Shown here: in pieces, positions 1 to 10,947 of the stretch
How the letters are laid out: each line of letters starts with the position of its first letter
Position numbering within the stretch: position 1 is the first letter of the stretch
Assembly: GCA_905178155.1 (NCBI GenBank)
Contig: CAJINV010000012.1
Coordinates: 1,926,492-1,990,491 of the forward strand
DNA from: Amoebophrya sp. A120
Taxonomy: Eukaryota; Sar; Dinophyceae; Syndiniales; Amoebophryaceae
Direction: 5' to 3'
DNA length: 64,000 bases
Program-made: the position numbers and the translations under genes
The notes under the pieces: generated by a model
Told to the model about the DNA's origin: nothing
The model's input: the letters and a program-made list of their open reading frames with translations, nothing else
The model's database searches: none

Positions 1-463
1 ACTAAACACCGTTGGAAGTCGATCAGTAAGGTGTGGGATTCCGCGTCCCAGTGCCGGAGGCCCATGCGGGATAATCTCGTTTCCCACTTTGGTTTCTCGA
101 CCTTCTTCACGATTATGCAACACAAAATCACCGCACGATATGCTTACCAAAGCACGAAAACCAAAAGCTTCAGCAACGCAGTCATGCAATTTCTCTTGCG
201 GAATGGATCTGGGTGAAGAGCCTTGTCATGCATCATCGCCATGCATGACTCTAGGAGCTTATCTTGCTCACACGTGTGATGCGATTTCTGTGTGGGTAGC
301 AACTATTGCTTGGGTCTTAGCCGCGTCGGAGCCGGAGGAGGGGCCGGGGGAACCTGATAGTGATATAGATTTCTCGTATTGCGAATTATGAACTACGGGC
401 ACGACAACTTACTGCATGTTCCTCATGCACGTGCTGTTCATGCAACAAGACAAAAAGGTTTAC
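1..463. other. Left edge, no gene seen
   Basis: Short ORFs only. GCATGACT and CATGCA words typical of introner interiors occur, but no TIR pair was found. Probably 3' flank of the first gene. Confidence 0.5.
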
Positions 464-3400
464 TTATTTTGATTCCATTTCCTTTGTCAACGCACTTAAA
501 ACTGTCATACGACCTGAGCGGCAGGTGGATGTAAACAGAATCCTCATTAAATTTAAACTACCGATCAGTGTAAAAATACCTGGCGGCGTTTTCTTCAGAC
601 TGGCGTCATCCCCACTTCCGCTCGCCAAATTTGCCTGCGTGGCGGATGCGTTTAAGTTTGCGCTACTCGCGTTCGCGTTCCCTATTTCCGCGCCCTCTTG
701 CTGGACGGTTTCTACAACATCCAACGATTCCCCTAGCAGATCCGGCTTCGGCACACCCAACTTCATCACCCAATCCAGCAGTTCCGGCCCTTGCCGACTA
801 TTCGCGTTGTAGACGAAGCTTGGCGGGCAGTCCTCCCAGAGCAGGAAAAAGTAGACCGCGGATAAGTGGATTTTCTTCTGCTCCACCAACTTCTTAAACG
901 GCTCTTCGCACATGTAGACGAACTCGAAGCAGGTGATTTCTATTTGCAAGGGGAGGAGATTTGGCGGCTTTTCAAATATCACCGGCAGGTCGTCTATCGC
1001 GTCAGACTGGACGACTTGGAGGTAATTGCCGTCCTTTTTCGACTTGTTCGACTTGAAGTTCTTGGACTTCAAATCGTCCGCCTCTTCCCCCAGCCGGCTC
1101 TGCAACCTATGAAATGCAAAAGCACCGTACTAGTAGTAACCGCATTACAAATTTGCTAAGCGTGACAAAAGGAATTTATCATGCTGATTCATGATCTTGA
1201 GAAAGAGATTTGTCATGCACAACTGCGATTACTACGAATGCGATACTTCTGCACAGGATACAACCCACGCAGCGTGGATTTTTGATTCTTGCCCTCTTCT
1301 CTTTTCTCCCGTTCCTCATCCCACCTAACCACAGCCTTTTGAAACAGTTCCGACCAGGCTTTGGTCAGCGTGCCGTGCTTCTTTTTCAGCTTGTTCTTCC
1401 AGATAATCACGTCCTTGTGCAGCTTCGAAAACGCGTCGTTCTGCATCTTCTTCCGCCTTGGGTCGCCAGTGGGGGAAAGAATCCTGTTCAGGTAGGAGGT
1501 TGTCGTGGAGTTTTTGCAGAATTACAAATGACGAGGATCTAGTTTTGTGCAGCTCCACCTCCAGCAAGCCCAAGCTTCACTAGACTGACAAGTCAGTGAG
1601 ACGCGATGTGGTGCTCCTTCGCACATAAAAGTCACTCTATGTCTATCTTCATCATGATGCTCATGCCAAATCATTGACCAAAGATCTTCCAGTACCTTGG
1701 CGACCCTCCCTGTTCTGGGTCAAATTCCTTGCTCCTCGCGCGGTTGAATTCCTGCGTTGTCCGCAAGGTTTCTCGGGTCACCATGGTGGTTTTCAACCCC
1801 ACTCGCTTCGGCGAGCGCATCTCCTTCGGGATTTCCTGCATCGTGAACACCTCTTGCGTATGGGTTGTAAAAGTGTCTGGGTCTGGAAACTTGTGACGCT
1901 GGGTGGCGTATCATGAAGAGGCCACAAGTGCTGGCGCAGCATGACAAGCTTTTGAGCTTCTAGGTGTTGCCTATTCTGCGTGACAAACTGCGTTTCTGCA
2001 TGACAGCAAAGTGGGGCTCTTGGGTATCGTGCATGACAGATTTAAGAGTCATGCCAGACAAGCATGACAGACATGCAATCTTCCAGACCCAGACACTTTT
2101 GCATTTGATATTGCGCAAAGTGCTTGCTGTATTCCAGTTCAATCAAGTCGAACGCAAAGTCCAAATCTTCTTGTAGCAGGTAATTCCCGAAGCTGTGCCG
2201 GCGGATCAATAAAGGGAAAACCGCCTTCACCTCCCGTTTCATGTTGATCTATCCAAGAAAAAAACTGTGTTAGTGTAACTTTCTATCGGCTGACAGCATC
2301 ACAAATTTGCTCTACATGACAGAGAAAACCTGTCATGCGTGGCTTGTAAGGGAAAACGCACATGAAAAGAGAACTTAATGGTTGTCTGGCATGACAGGCG
2401 TAACTTCGTTGCATGTTCTGCATTACAGAGTCACACTTACACAGTTTTTTTCTTGCATATGATCATGTCCCGCTTCATCTTCGTCGCTGTGCGGACTTGG
2501 GAAGCGTCTAAATTCGCGAGGAGTTGTGTCTCCAGTGCTACTATGCATTGGAAAAGCATCGCACTCGTAGTAATTCCTGTGATGCATGACAAATCTACTG
2601 TCTTAAAGAAATCAGCATTACAAATTCTTCTTTTCTTCTTGGCAAAATTTGTCATGCTATTCCTACTAGTACGATACTTTGGCAATGCATAGCTACCAGC
2701 TGCACGCACTTGTCCTGGAAGTCTTGATACGGCATCTTTAAGATATCCTTTTTATCCTGTGCAAAAGTATCGTACTCGTAGTAATGGCAGCCATGCATTA
2801 CAAATCTTTTTCTTACGGCAAACCCGCATTACAAATTTTATTTCTCATGCTGAGGAAATTCGTAATGCATTTATACGAGTACGATACTTTTGCACAGGAT
2901 ACTTTTCCCGGAAAAACCAATCGGACAAAAGCTGTTTCGCCTTGTATTTTGGTATCGACCGGAAGGTATCCAACCCGTTCAAAGACAGCTGGTCCGCTTG
3001 CTGTCTGCGTTTTATCGCCCGTTCGTCCTCCGTCGGTGCGCCTTTCGGCTTTTCCTCCTTCTTCGCCTCCTCGGCTGGCGGTTGCGCTGCCTGCGACTTG
3101 TTGGCGGCATCGTCCTTTTTGCTTGCCTTTTTGCGGTATCAAATGCAAATATGTCTGGGTCTGGAAGAGTGTAGCTTGTCATGCTACATCTGGATCGTGG
3201 AAAAATCTGTGTTGCATGATTACCAAAAGAGCAAGAGGTCCATTTTTGAACAAGTTTAGAGGCAGTTTCCTATGCAGGAAAGGCATGATAGAGATCTCCC
3301 AGAACCTGTCATGCTAGGCCGTGCATGCTAGACCGCGCTGGTCATGGAAAACCTGCATGACAAACCTAGCAATCTTCCAGACCCAGACATTTTTGCCTTT

Positions 3401-5275
3401 GATATACTGTCTTTTCTCGACTTCTTCGTGTCGGGAGGAGGCTGAAGATTTCGATTTTTTCGTATAAAGTTTGTAGAACACCAATACAACTTCAACTGAT
3501 CTTCATACAACTGACAGACAGCGACCATCTTCCTCGTAGTTCTTGCACACGCTGTAGTTGCAGTGCAGTGCCATCCTCCTCCTCGCAAAGGGGAAGCTCT
3601 TTATTGCAGCTATCATGCTATGCAGAAACAAGAACGAAGTTTCTGCAAATCTTCTAGTACCTACACGAAAAAAACTATACCGCAACAGTCTCCACGGGTT
3701 TCTCTTCGAATATTATCCCTTCTAGTGGGTGTTTATCCTGTGCAAAAGTGTCGCATTCGTATTCATTGCAATCATGCATTACAAATCTGTTTATTAAGGT
3801 AAATCCGCATTACAAATTCTATTTCTCATGCTGCGGAAATTTGTCATGCATTTATACGAGTACGATACTTTTGCACTTCATAGTGTTTTTTCTCCCGAAA
3901 AGTGTAGCCGAACTTCTTTCCCAAGTAGTCCGTATCCAGCTCCTGCTCGTTTGCGATCAAAACTTTTCTCACAATCCGGAAGATGAACCGGGATAAAAAG
4001 TCCGTGCCCTTCTTGTCCAAGTCCCGTAGAGTGAAGGACTCGTGCTCCGCGTTCCGGTATCAAAATGAAAAATCCCCCCACCCCATACTCAAACTAGAAA
4101 TTAGTGATGCAGATTTGTGGCCACAAATCAGCTTTGTCATGCTAGAAGGGAAAAGATGCGGACTGCAGTGCTGGTTGGCGTGGGAAAGCCTTGCATCTTC
4201 AGCATGACAGGGGGCAGCAGGAAGTGGGAAACAGCATGACAAATTGCCTGCAAACGAGGCCACAGCTGCGTCTCTTGGCCTTCTAGCATTACACGTCGAT
4301 TTGTGTACTCAAATACAGCATCACAAATTTCGTTTTCGATATGGGGAGGGGGGATTTTTCCTTTTGATATCCGGATGGCCATCGGTGCGCGCGACGAACC
4401 CGGTCGCCATTCTGACACCGCGGTACCCGGGCCGACTGAGAATTTCAATTTGTGATGGAGGTGGAGGTACTTTTTTCATAAGAAAACCTAAATCTCTTCC
4501 ATGATGCGGCAAAAATAAGCGACGCATGAGATGAAAAAACAAAACACAAACCAAAAGGTCGTCCCTATGTTGTATACATTTCACAGGACTGCTGGTTGGG
4601 CTGTGGGTCTTGGAAGGTGATTTTTTGTCAAATTGCGCGACCACACCGTATCAAACGCAAATGTCTGGGTGTGGAAGGATGCGAGGTTTGCCATGCACGT
4701 TTCGCATGACCCATGATGTCTGTGATGCGTGCCCGAGCATCACAGATTTTTTGAGGGCGTCTTCATGCTTACGCATATTCCGCATGAGAGACTCCCTCTC
4801 CACAAAGCAACAACTGGACTCCTCTTGCTGCTCATGCAATACAGATTTTTTAAGAGTCCGAAGGCAGCATCACAAGTTGCATTTCTCCAGACCCCGACGT
4901 ATTTGCATTTGATACAGCGCTCGTCTCATTGATTTTGTCCACCCGCTGTTGCACGATCGCGTTTTTCAGCGTCAACACGTTCTCGTAGCCACTCACCCGT
5001 ACCCTTTTGCAGAACTCCTGAACGCTGATCCGCTGTTTCTGTTCCGGATCGAGATACACGCGCCAGAACTCGGCCATCTGCATGCCCGCCTTCGCATGCT
5101 TGATGAACGACCGGAACTCGTTAAGGACGTCATTTTCCTGGGTCAGTTCCTCCTCCTCCCCCGTGTTATCCTGGTGCGAGGCCGAGAGGTCGAAGGAAAA
5201 AGACAGGTCCTGCGTCGTCGCGCCTGGCGCCGCAGCGGCGGCTGCCGCGGGGTTTGCAGCTCCGGCGTCGGCCAT
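464..5275 (-). CDS. EF-hand-like hypothetical protein, nine introners
   Basis: The start is the ATG at 5275 (MADAGAANP, an Ala-rich N-terminus) and the stop is at 464. Well-supported exons are 4915-5275, 3883-4057, 3681-3733, 2902-3136, 2692-2752, 2460-2541, 2111-2249, 1696-1858, 1261-1483 and 464-1107. The pieces around 4370-4648 and 3405-3515 are bounded by GT-AG introns I could not fix exactly. A further GT-AG intron spans 1484-1695. The product is about 780 aa. Degenerate EF-hand-like segments appear early (DPEQKQRISVQEF, then LRDLDKKGTDFLSRF), and a Lys/Glu-rich linker follows (KKASKKDDAANKS). The C-terminal third (LPVIFEKPPNLLPLQIEITC) matches no family I can name. Calcium binding is a guess from the EF-hand resemblance. 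Confidence 0.7.
1108..1260. mobile_element. Introner, family A
   Basis: 153 bp, TIR of the TATCCTGTGCAAAAGTATCG type, TSD CAACC on both sides. Removal with one TSD joins LRG to LQSRLGEE in the 464-5275 gene. Confidence 0.92.
1859..2110. mobile_element. Introner, family B
   Basis: 252 bp, ends TATGGGTTGTAAAAGTGTCT and its inverse, TSD TTGCG. Removal joins SKHFAQ to EVFTMQEIPK. Confidence 0.92.
2250..2459. mobile_element. Introner, family E
   Basis: 210 bp, TIR TATCCAAGAAAAAAACTGTG, TSD TGATC. Removal joins KMKRDMI to NMKREVK. Confidence 0.92.
2542..2691. mobile_element. Introner, family A
   Basis: 150 bp, left end TATGCATTGGAAAAGCATCG, TSD GCTAC. Removal joins CVQLVA to LETQLLAN. Confidence 0.92.
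2753..2901. mobile_element. Introner, family A
   Basis: 149 bp, both ends TATCCTGTGCAAAAGTATCG type, TSD CTTTT. Removal joins DWFFREK to DILKMPYQ. Confidence 0.92.
3137..3404. mobile_element. Introner, family B, decayed TSD
   Basis: 268 bp, TIR TATCAAATGCAAATATGTCT. Flanks TGCGG and TACTG match at 3 of 5 positions. A net 5-nt removal is still needed to join KKSRKDS to KKASKKDD. Confidence 0.88.
3734..3882. mobile_element. Introner, family A
   Basis: 149 bp, left TATCCTGTGCAAAAGTGTCG, TSD GTGTT. Removal joins TFREKKH to PLEGIIFEEK. A GT-AG intron follows 53 nt downstream. Confidence 0.92.
4058..4369. mobile_element. Introner, family D
   Basis: 312 bp, TIR of the TATCAAAAGGAAAAATCCCC type, TSD TCCGG. 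Removal joins APMAIR to NAEHESFTLRD. Confidence 0.92.
4649..4914. mobile_element. Introner, family B
   Basis: 266 bp, left TATCAAACGCAAATGTCTGG. Flanks CACCG and CAGCG match at 4 of 5. It separates the first exon (INETSA) from VVAQFDKKSP. Confidence 0.9.
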
Positions 5276-5942
5276 AGAATTGGTTGTAAAAGAAGTTTTA
5301 CAACAACAAGAGTATCAAAGTCAGCTCAACACCATCTTCAAAATGTCCTGGTCGCAGTGCGATAGACTGCGACCTCTTCCTCGCTACTGAACAACAGTTT
5401 TCAGGGTTGTAGTTTTCAACACGAAAAATCATGAAGACGAAACAACAAAGACACAGAGTCGCAATGCAACAATGTAACGATTATTTTCAATACTGTTTTG
5501 ACTTGTAGCGACGTGTCGTTCTTTGATGCGATTACACTATACGATTTTTTCCATTTCTCTCGTGGATCATTCCCTCTAGAAGTACTACGAAAACAAGTGT
5601 CGCTCTTCGTCTCTCGATTTTTTCTTCACACGAAGACGATCATGAATGACGAGGATTTGAAGGGCACGACTTTATTATATTCGGGCATCATGGAGGAGAT
5701 GGAATAGGTGGAGCGTCGAAAGCGATAACGATATAGACCAACCACCACCACCACGACCAGAGCTAGAGCAGTACAGCTCGTGTATGAAGTCGGGGTAGTT
5801 GTTCCGTGTGACTTCTATGCGAACGCCGTACAACAGCAAGATACTCCCGTAAACAACAGGGTTCTTGTTCAATCGGTAATGAAACTAAAAATTTGATCCT
5901 TTGTTCTCCAGATGAAGCTGCAGAAGTTCTTCACAAGTGTGA
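5276..5942. other. Intergenic, no gene seen
   Basis: AT-rich flank between two minus-strand genes, with a CCACCACCACC microsatellite near 5740. No promoter motif could be assigned. Confidence 0.5.
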
Positions 5943-8900
5943 TCAAAAAATCATCGGTGGTTTCGTGACCATCGGATGTGCGATTTTTCGAAATTCCACG
6001 TACTGTCTGGCGATCCTGTTTATCACAATTGATTTCAGACACGTCATGCAGCCGAAGCACTTGGCGTAACTCAGGTATTTTTCCTGCAAAAACCACGGCT
6101 TTTCCATATGCATTGCAAAAGTATCGCACTCGTATGAATGCATTACAGATTTCCTCAGCATGAGAAATGAAATTTGGAATGCGGATTTACATTTAGGAAA
6201 AGATTTGTAATGCTAATGCATGATTGCAATTACTACGAGTACGATACTTTTGCAGAGGATATTCCACCCCCTCAAACCACTGCGCGAGAAAATCCTTCTC
6301 GATTTCTCCAATCGTTTATGACAGTGCACAACTACCCCTACCCCTCATTTGTCATGCAAGTCCCCGAATCCACTCGGTGCCTTATCGCACTGCTTGCATG
6401 ACAAGTTCTGGCACCCCGAAGAGCACTGCAACCCAGTGGAAATTTGTCATGCAGAACTGGCATTCTTGCTGATGCTTGTATTGGCGTTCATGCTATACAA
6501 ATGGGGTGGAGGGGGAGTTGTGCACTGCCATATCGTTTCCTTGGTTGAGTAGTCCGCGGATCTGTCCTTCCAATTCGCCTGCACCCACTGCTGAAAGGTC
6601 GCTTGGTAATCGCTCTGCGTAAAGTCAATTTTCAAATCCGTCTGCATCCGAGTGAACGCAATCGGCTCTACCTGTTTCGTCTTCGGGTTTACGGCGGTTG
6701 TTTTTGGTTCGAATTTCTCACTCACGTCCGTCACCTTCAGCTCTCCGAAGAAGCTGTTTCGGTGCGTGTAGACCCGTTTAGTTGTCGTCCTCCGGTTTTT
6801 CCCGGAGCCAGTCGTGGTGGTCACCGTGTGGTAACAGGCAATCTTCCACTCAAAAGTGACCGTCGCTTCTTGGCAGTCTTTGATCCGCGCCGCGACCTTC
6901 GGAATTCCCACCACGGGCTCGCTTTGCAGCGCCTCCAGGAACCGCATCCGGGAAATGGCTCCGTAGTAGCACCCGGCGCCAAGCAGTGTGCCGATGAGCA
7001 CCATCGGGAGGACGAGGAAGTGCATGCGCACGATCAATTCGTCTAGGACGGTGGAAATCAGGGCCAGGAAAATCAGTCCGCCGATATGGGTATCCTGGGC
7101 AAAAGGATCGCACTCGTAGTGATTGCAGTCATGCATCACAAATTTCCTTCTGAAGGTAAATCCGCATGACAAATTTTATTTCTCATGCTGGGGAAATTTG
7201 TAATGCATTTATACGAGTACGATACTTTGGCAATGCATAATGGAAGAAGTAGCCGATAAGGGCGCAAAGGTCCGTGCCGGTGCATGGTTGTTCATCGGCT
7301 GGGGCGGCAGTCGTGGAACTTGTTTGCTGTTCACCTCCGGAATTAGCAGTAGTGGTGAGTTGCTGCTTCTTGATGCTCACGCCCATCCATTTCGTGGTGT
7401 CGATTTTTGTCTGTGGAAGTCCGGGCTGTTCTACTACTACTGCTTCCTCCTGTGGGGCTGCAAACCGCTGATCCATCATGGCTTGAAAGCCCCCACCAGG
7501 ACCCGCTTGAGGAGCTCCACCGTAATCGAAGACGTTAGCTGGTGTCATCTTCATTACGGCTGGCATTCCCTCCGGATCGTTTGTATGCATTGCAAAAGTA
7601 TCGTACTCGTATAAATGCATTACAAATTTCCTCAGCATGAGAAAGAAAATTTGTAATGCGGATTTGCCTTAAGAACAAGATTTGTAATGCATGATTGCAA
7701 TACGAGTACGATACTTTTGCACAGGATAGTTTGCGTAAGGATTGATGGTGACGAACGCCGGCATGTTCTGCGTAAAAACATCCCCATCCCAGAGTTGTTG
7801 TGCAAATCTGCATGCCGGAAAAGTTTCTCATGCGGAGCCCCATGCGAAGCATTTTGTCGCCGTGTTTTGGAATTTGTGTTGCTTTCATCAGCGTGATGCG
7901 CTAGGTCTGTGATGCTGCTGAACTAGCTAAACAGGACTACACTACGGGGACAAACCTCTTGCCATGCGAAGCAACCAACTCTGGTCGATTTGTGTAGCTG
8001 ATTTTGCAGTATGCGGTGGGGACGTTTTTACTCAGGATACGGCATTTCCGGCCGGCGATTCAGTTCCACCAATGCCCACTGCTCCAGCACCTCCCTATGG
8101 CCTGCTCAAACGTTACAATGATCTCAAGCGTTACAACAGAATCTGGAATTTGTATTGCATGAAAAGCATGAGGAACGCAGAGAGAGTTGAGCTTTTCGCA
8201 ATACAAATTTTGCCGGATTTGAGGTGGGTTTGGGACTCCGAAACTTGTCATGCGCAATCCTATGGGAGTAGGCTAGATCATGCAGCTCTTGCATCACATA
8301 TTTCCAGATTCTATTGTAACAGTTGAGATTGTAACGTCTGAGCGGGTCATACTCCCGGGCGTGCTTTTTCTCCTTGTTCAGGTCGCTACAATCGGCCAAC
8401 ATCAGTTCCATTTGCAGTTTGATCAGCAACTCGTCGATCGAAATAATCCCGTTCTTCTCGATGTCTAGTTTCGTGAAAAGCGTGTCAAACTCCGCATCGG
8501 TTAGTTGCAGATGGTAGAGGAAATACCGCAGCTCCGCCCTGCACAGAACCCCCGACTATGCATTGCAAAAATGTCTGGGTCTGGAAGCTTGTAATGCTGC
8601 GTTGGGAATAGCGAATGCTCTGTAATGCACAGCCAAGCATGAGAAATATCTGCGCTTCAGCTTCTTTGTGTTGCGTTTTTCGCATGACAAACTGCGTTTT
8701 TGCATGACAGGCAAAAGGGTCTCTTCTTGGACACGCATCACAAACTTTTTGGTCATGCCAGACAAGCATGACAGACCTCGCAATCTTCCAGAACCAAACA
8801 TTTTTACATTTGATACCGACCGGTTCACGTCCATTTCTTGTTTGAACAGGTTCCGAAGATCGTCCGCTGTCGCGGAATTCATCTGCACCGCGGAAGACCT

Positions 8901-9476
8901 TTCTTGCAGCTCGACCTCGCTCGAGCCACCTCCCTGTGTTGCTGGATCGAAGTTCTCTGATGCAGATGATGATGCTTTTTGGTTTCCAGCACTTCCGGTG
9001 GTCGCATTATTAGCTCTAGGAGAGATGTCCGCGAAGTCGGTTACAACCGATCTCCGCGATTTTTCATCGAGTAGTAGGATGAACTTGTAAGCCGCTGGTG
9101 CGATGAAGGACTTGGACTCTGCATTCAGTGGTATCGCCCGGCAGCGTTTGGACCTGTTCGACCTTTCAACCGTATGCGGAAGGAGCTGCTCATGCTCGTT
9201 GTGGCCGTAGGATGAGAAAGTAGATTCAGATGCGGCAAACGAACTCTCCGCGATTTTGACAATCTGCAGCAATTCGGTCGCTTCGAGGCCCAAATTCCTG
9301 ATGAAGTTCCCCTCTTGCCGTATCGGCGTGTTAAGCGTGGCGCGTTTCTCGAAAACCTTCCCGCTTTGGTTAATCACCACGACCAAGGTGCTCCCACTCG
9401 GCGGCGCCGGCTCGAACACGAGAGGCGTGTCTACTCCGGAGGAGGGGTCGTGGCGTTTGCGGAGGAACATGGACAT
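5943..9476 (-). CDS. EF-hand / TMEM151-like membrane protein, 680 aa
   Basis: Exons: 8816-9476, 8352-8556, 8040-8095, 7729-7763, 7240-7583, 6533-7090, 6262-6316 and 5943-6106. Removing seven introners with one TSD copy each gives exactly 681 codons. Residues about 216-227 (DVNRSGVLCRAE) and 250-261 (DIEKNGIISIDE) form a canonical EF-hand pair. The first loop is split by the introner at 8557-8815 and becomes regular only when 5 nt of TSD are removed. Two hydrophobic segments follow at about 419-440 and 447-470. The C-terminal part (WKIACYHTVTTTTGSGKN, THRNSFFGELKVTDVS) resembles the TMEM151 family. That family has no EF-hands that I know of, so this may be a lineage-specific fusion sensing Ca2+ at a membrane. 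TMEM151 assignment is moderate; EF-hands are near certain. Confidence 0.85.
6107..6261. mobile_element. Introner, family A
   Basis: 155 bp, left TATGCATTGCAAAAGTATCG, TSD TTCCA. Joins AQWFEGVE to KPWFLQEKY in the TMEM151-like gene. Confidence 0.93.
6317..6532. mobile_element. Introner, family G
   Basis: 216 bp, TIR TATGACAGTGCACAACTACC, TSD TCGTT. Joins DYSTKET to IGEIEKDFLA. Confidence 0.93.
7091..7239. mobile_element. Introner, family A
   Basis: 149 bp, left TATCCTGGGCAAAAGGATCG. Flanks ATGGG and ATGGA. It splits the first membrane segment, joining IGYFFH to IGGLIFLAL. Confidence 0.93.
7584..7728. mobile_element. Introner, family A
   Basis: 145 bp, TSD GTTTG. Joins TINPYAN to DPEGMPAVM. 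The exon to its gene-upstream side is only 35 nt. Confidence 0.93.
7764..8039. mobile_element. Introner, family H
   Basis: 276 bp, right end gives TATCCTGAGTAAAAACGTCC. The left end has decayed to TGTTCTGCGTAAAAAC. TSD CGGCA is perfect. Joins RRPEMP to AFVTINPYA. Confidence 0.9.
8096..8351. mobile_element. Introner, family I
   Basis: 256 bp, ends TATGGCCTGCTCAAACGTTA and TATGACCCGCTCAGACGTTA, TSD CTCCC. Joins KKHARE to VLEQWALVEL. Confidence 0.92.
8557..8815. mobile_element. Introner, family B, splits an EF-hand loop
   Basis: 259 bp, left TATGCATTGCAAAAATGTCT, TSD CCGAC. Removal with one TSD restores the 12-residue loop DVNRSGVLCRAE exactly. Confidence 0.95.
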
Positions 9477-10239
9477 GATGGAGTTGTTTTTTTTTCTTTG
9501 GAGTCTTTCTCTTTAATTCTGCTACAGCCCAAAAATCAAAAACTTTAAACACCGAAATGTTAGATCTAGAAGCAGCTAAGTATGTGTAGAGCCGCTCGAC
9601 GAGTTATCGGCCCATGCGGATTGACACTCTGAAAATTGCAGCGCTCGCCCTTCTTTACGTATCCCTCTCCTCTGCAGGCCTATGCCTATCATCGCTCCAC
9701 ATTGATGGCTGTCGCCGGTGGTGCAGTTGTCGTTTTACAAACGCTCGACTATGCCTTATTGCGTCATGGACGGCAACGAGTCCTGGCACGGAAGGAATGA
9801 TGTGTAATCTGACTCTGAACTACCAGTAGTAGTACAGAACACATCTGCCACCTGTGAAGATGGTAACGTAAGAACTCATCTACGCTACATGTTGCGATGT
9901 GCCGCAAAAGCTGCGTTAGGAGGACGGCAGCGATTTTTCTCTGCAGCACCGTCCACGACGCATCCTTCTTGCCGCAATAATGTTCTTCTTGGAAATCTGA
10001 CTTGCTTCCTGCTGTCCATCATACACCACAATTTGCAATGATTATACATGGGGGCTATGTCTTGAGGTTAAGACCTTATCCCTCCAAACAAGGAGGTGGG
10101 GGCTGATTTCCAAAGTATCCTCGTCTTTTTTACAAATCCCTACTGTCATTCCGCCTTAAATTCTACAGAAATATCTTCTTGCATGTCCTCATGCGAACAC
10201 GCAGTAACGACCACCCGCCTCGGCAGCTACTGGTACAAC

Positions 10240-10400
10240 ATCTGTACCTGCTCTATCTCAGTTCAACTGCTGCACCTTCAAGTGCAGATCTATTGAAATA
10301 ACACCAGCTTCTATTGAGATCAGTTCAACCGCTTCTATTGAGATCTATTGAGATCTATTGCTCTATCTCAGTTCAACCGCTTCTATTGAAATAACACTTT
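10240..10400. repeat. Short irregular tandem repeat
   Basis: Units built from CTCTATCTCAGTTCAAC and CGCTTCTATTGAGATC recur about four times in 160 bp, with variable spacing. No gene overlaps it. Confidence 0.7.
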
Positions 10401-10575
10401 TAGAAAAGGCGGCTAATTTTTGGCGTTCGCGTTTAATATTTTGTGGATGATTGACAAACGCACAATCGACGAACAGCTGAATTTTGGATTGTTATACTAT
10501 CATGGTGGTTTTGCTCCTTTTCTTTGAGGAAGTATGAATCTAATTTCCACCCCCCTGTAATTTCTCAGCCCCTTG

Positions 10576-10947
10576 CTAATCCTCCCTCGGAATTAACGCG
10601 GGTGGACCGCTTGTGCATCTGTTGTCAAACCCACTTTTTACTCCCGCCAAGAACCCCTTGACAAATGCGGATTTTAATGTTTCCTCATTCGCCAGTCCAT
10701 ATTTCATCAAAACTTGCTCCGTTACCAAATCTTCCGCCGTTGCTCCATATTTCACCAAAACACTTTTCATCTTTTGCAAGTTGATGTCGAACCAGTCGAT
10801 AAAGGCCGCAATCGCTTTATTCTTGAACATCTCCGGATCTTTCTCGAATTTCGTCCGCGTCAAATCCGGTTCCGGCGCGGGATCGTTTGACTGCTCGTAC
10901 TTCTTCGTGTCGTCGCGCACCAGTGCCTTCCGAAACCCACACCCCAT
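10576..10947 (-). CDS. Hypothetical MGCG-start ORF, 123 aa
   Basis: The ORF opens with MGCGFRKALVRDD. An MGC start is the classic context for N-myristoylation plus palmitoylation, so membrane anchoring is possible. The rest is charged and helical (KNKAIAAFIDWFDINLQKMK) and matches no known family. The reading frame upstream (10948-11200) is also clearly coding but runs one frame off and overlaps this ATG. The ORF is therefore either a separate short gene or the C-terminal exon of that upstream gene after a frameshift, a missed short intron or a sequence error. Confidence 0.5.
   Translation of the reverse strand: MGCGFRKALVRDDTKKYEQSNDPAPEPDLTRTKFEKDPEMFKNKAIAAFIDWFDINLQKMKSVLVKYGATAEDLVTEQVLMKYGLANEETLKSAFVKGFLAGVKSGFDNRCTSGPPALIPRED

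Noticed and set aside
8557-8815. GT-AG splicing of this introner (GTATCA...GCATAG)
   Set aside because: It is possible because the TSD starts and ends with suitable bases, but it would lengthen the EF-hand loop by one Ser. Most other introners offer no such pair.
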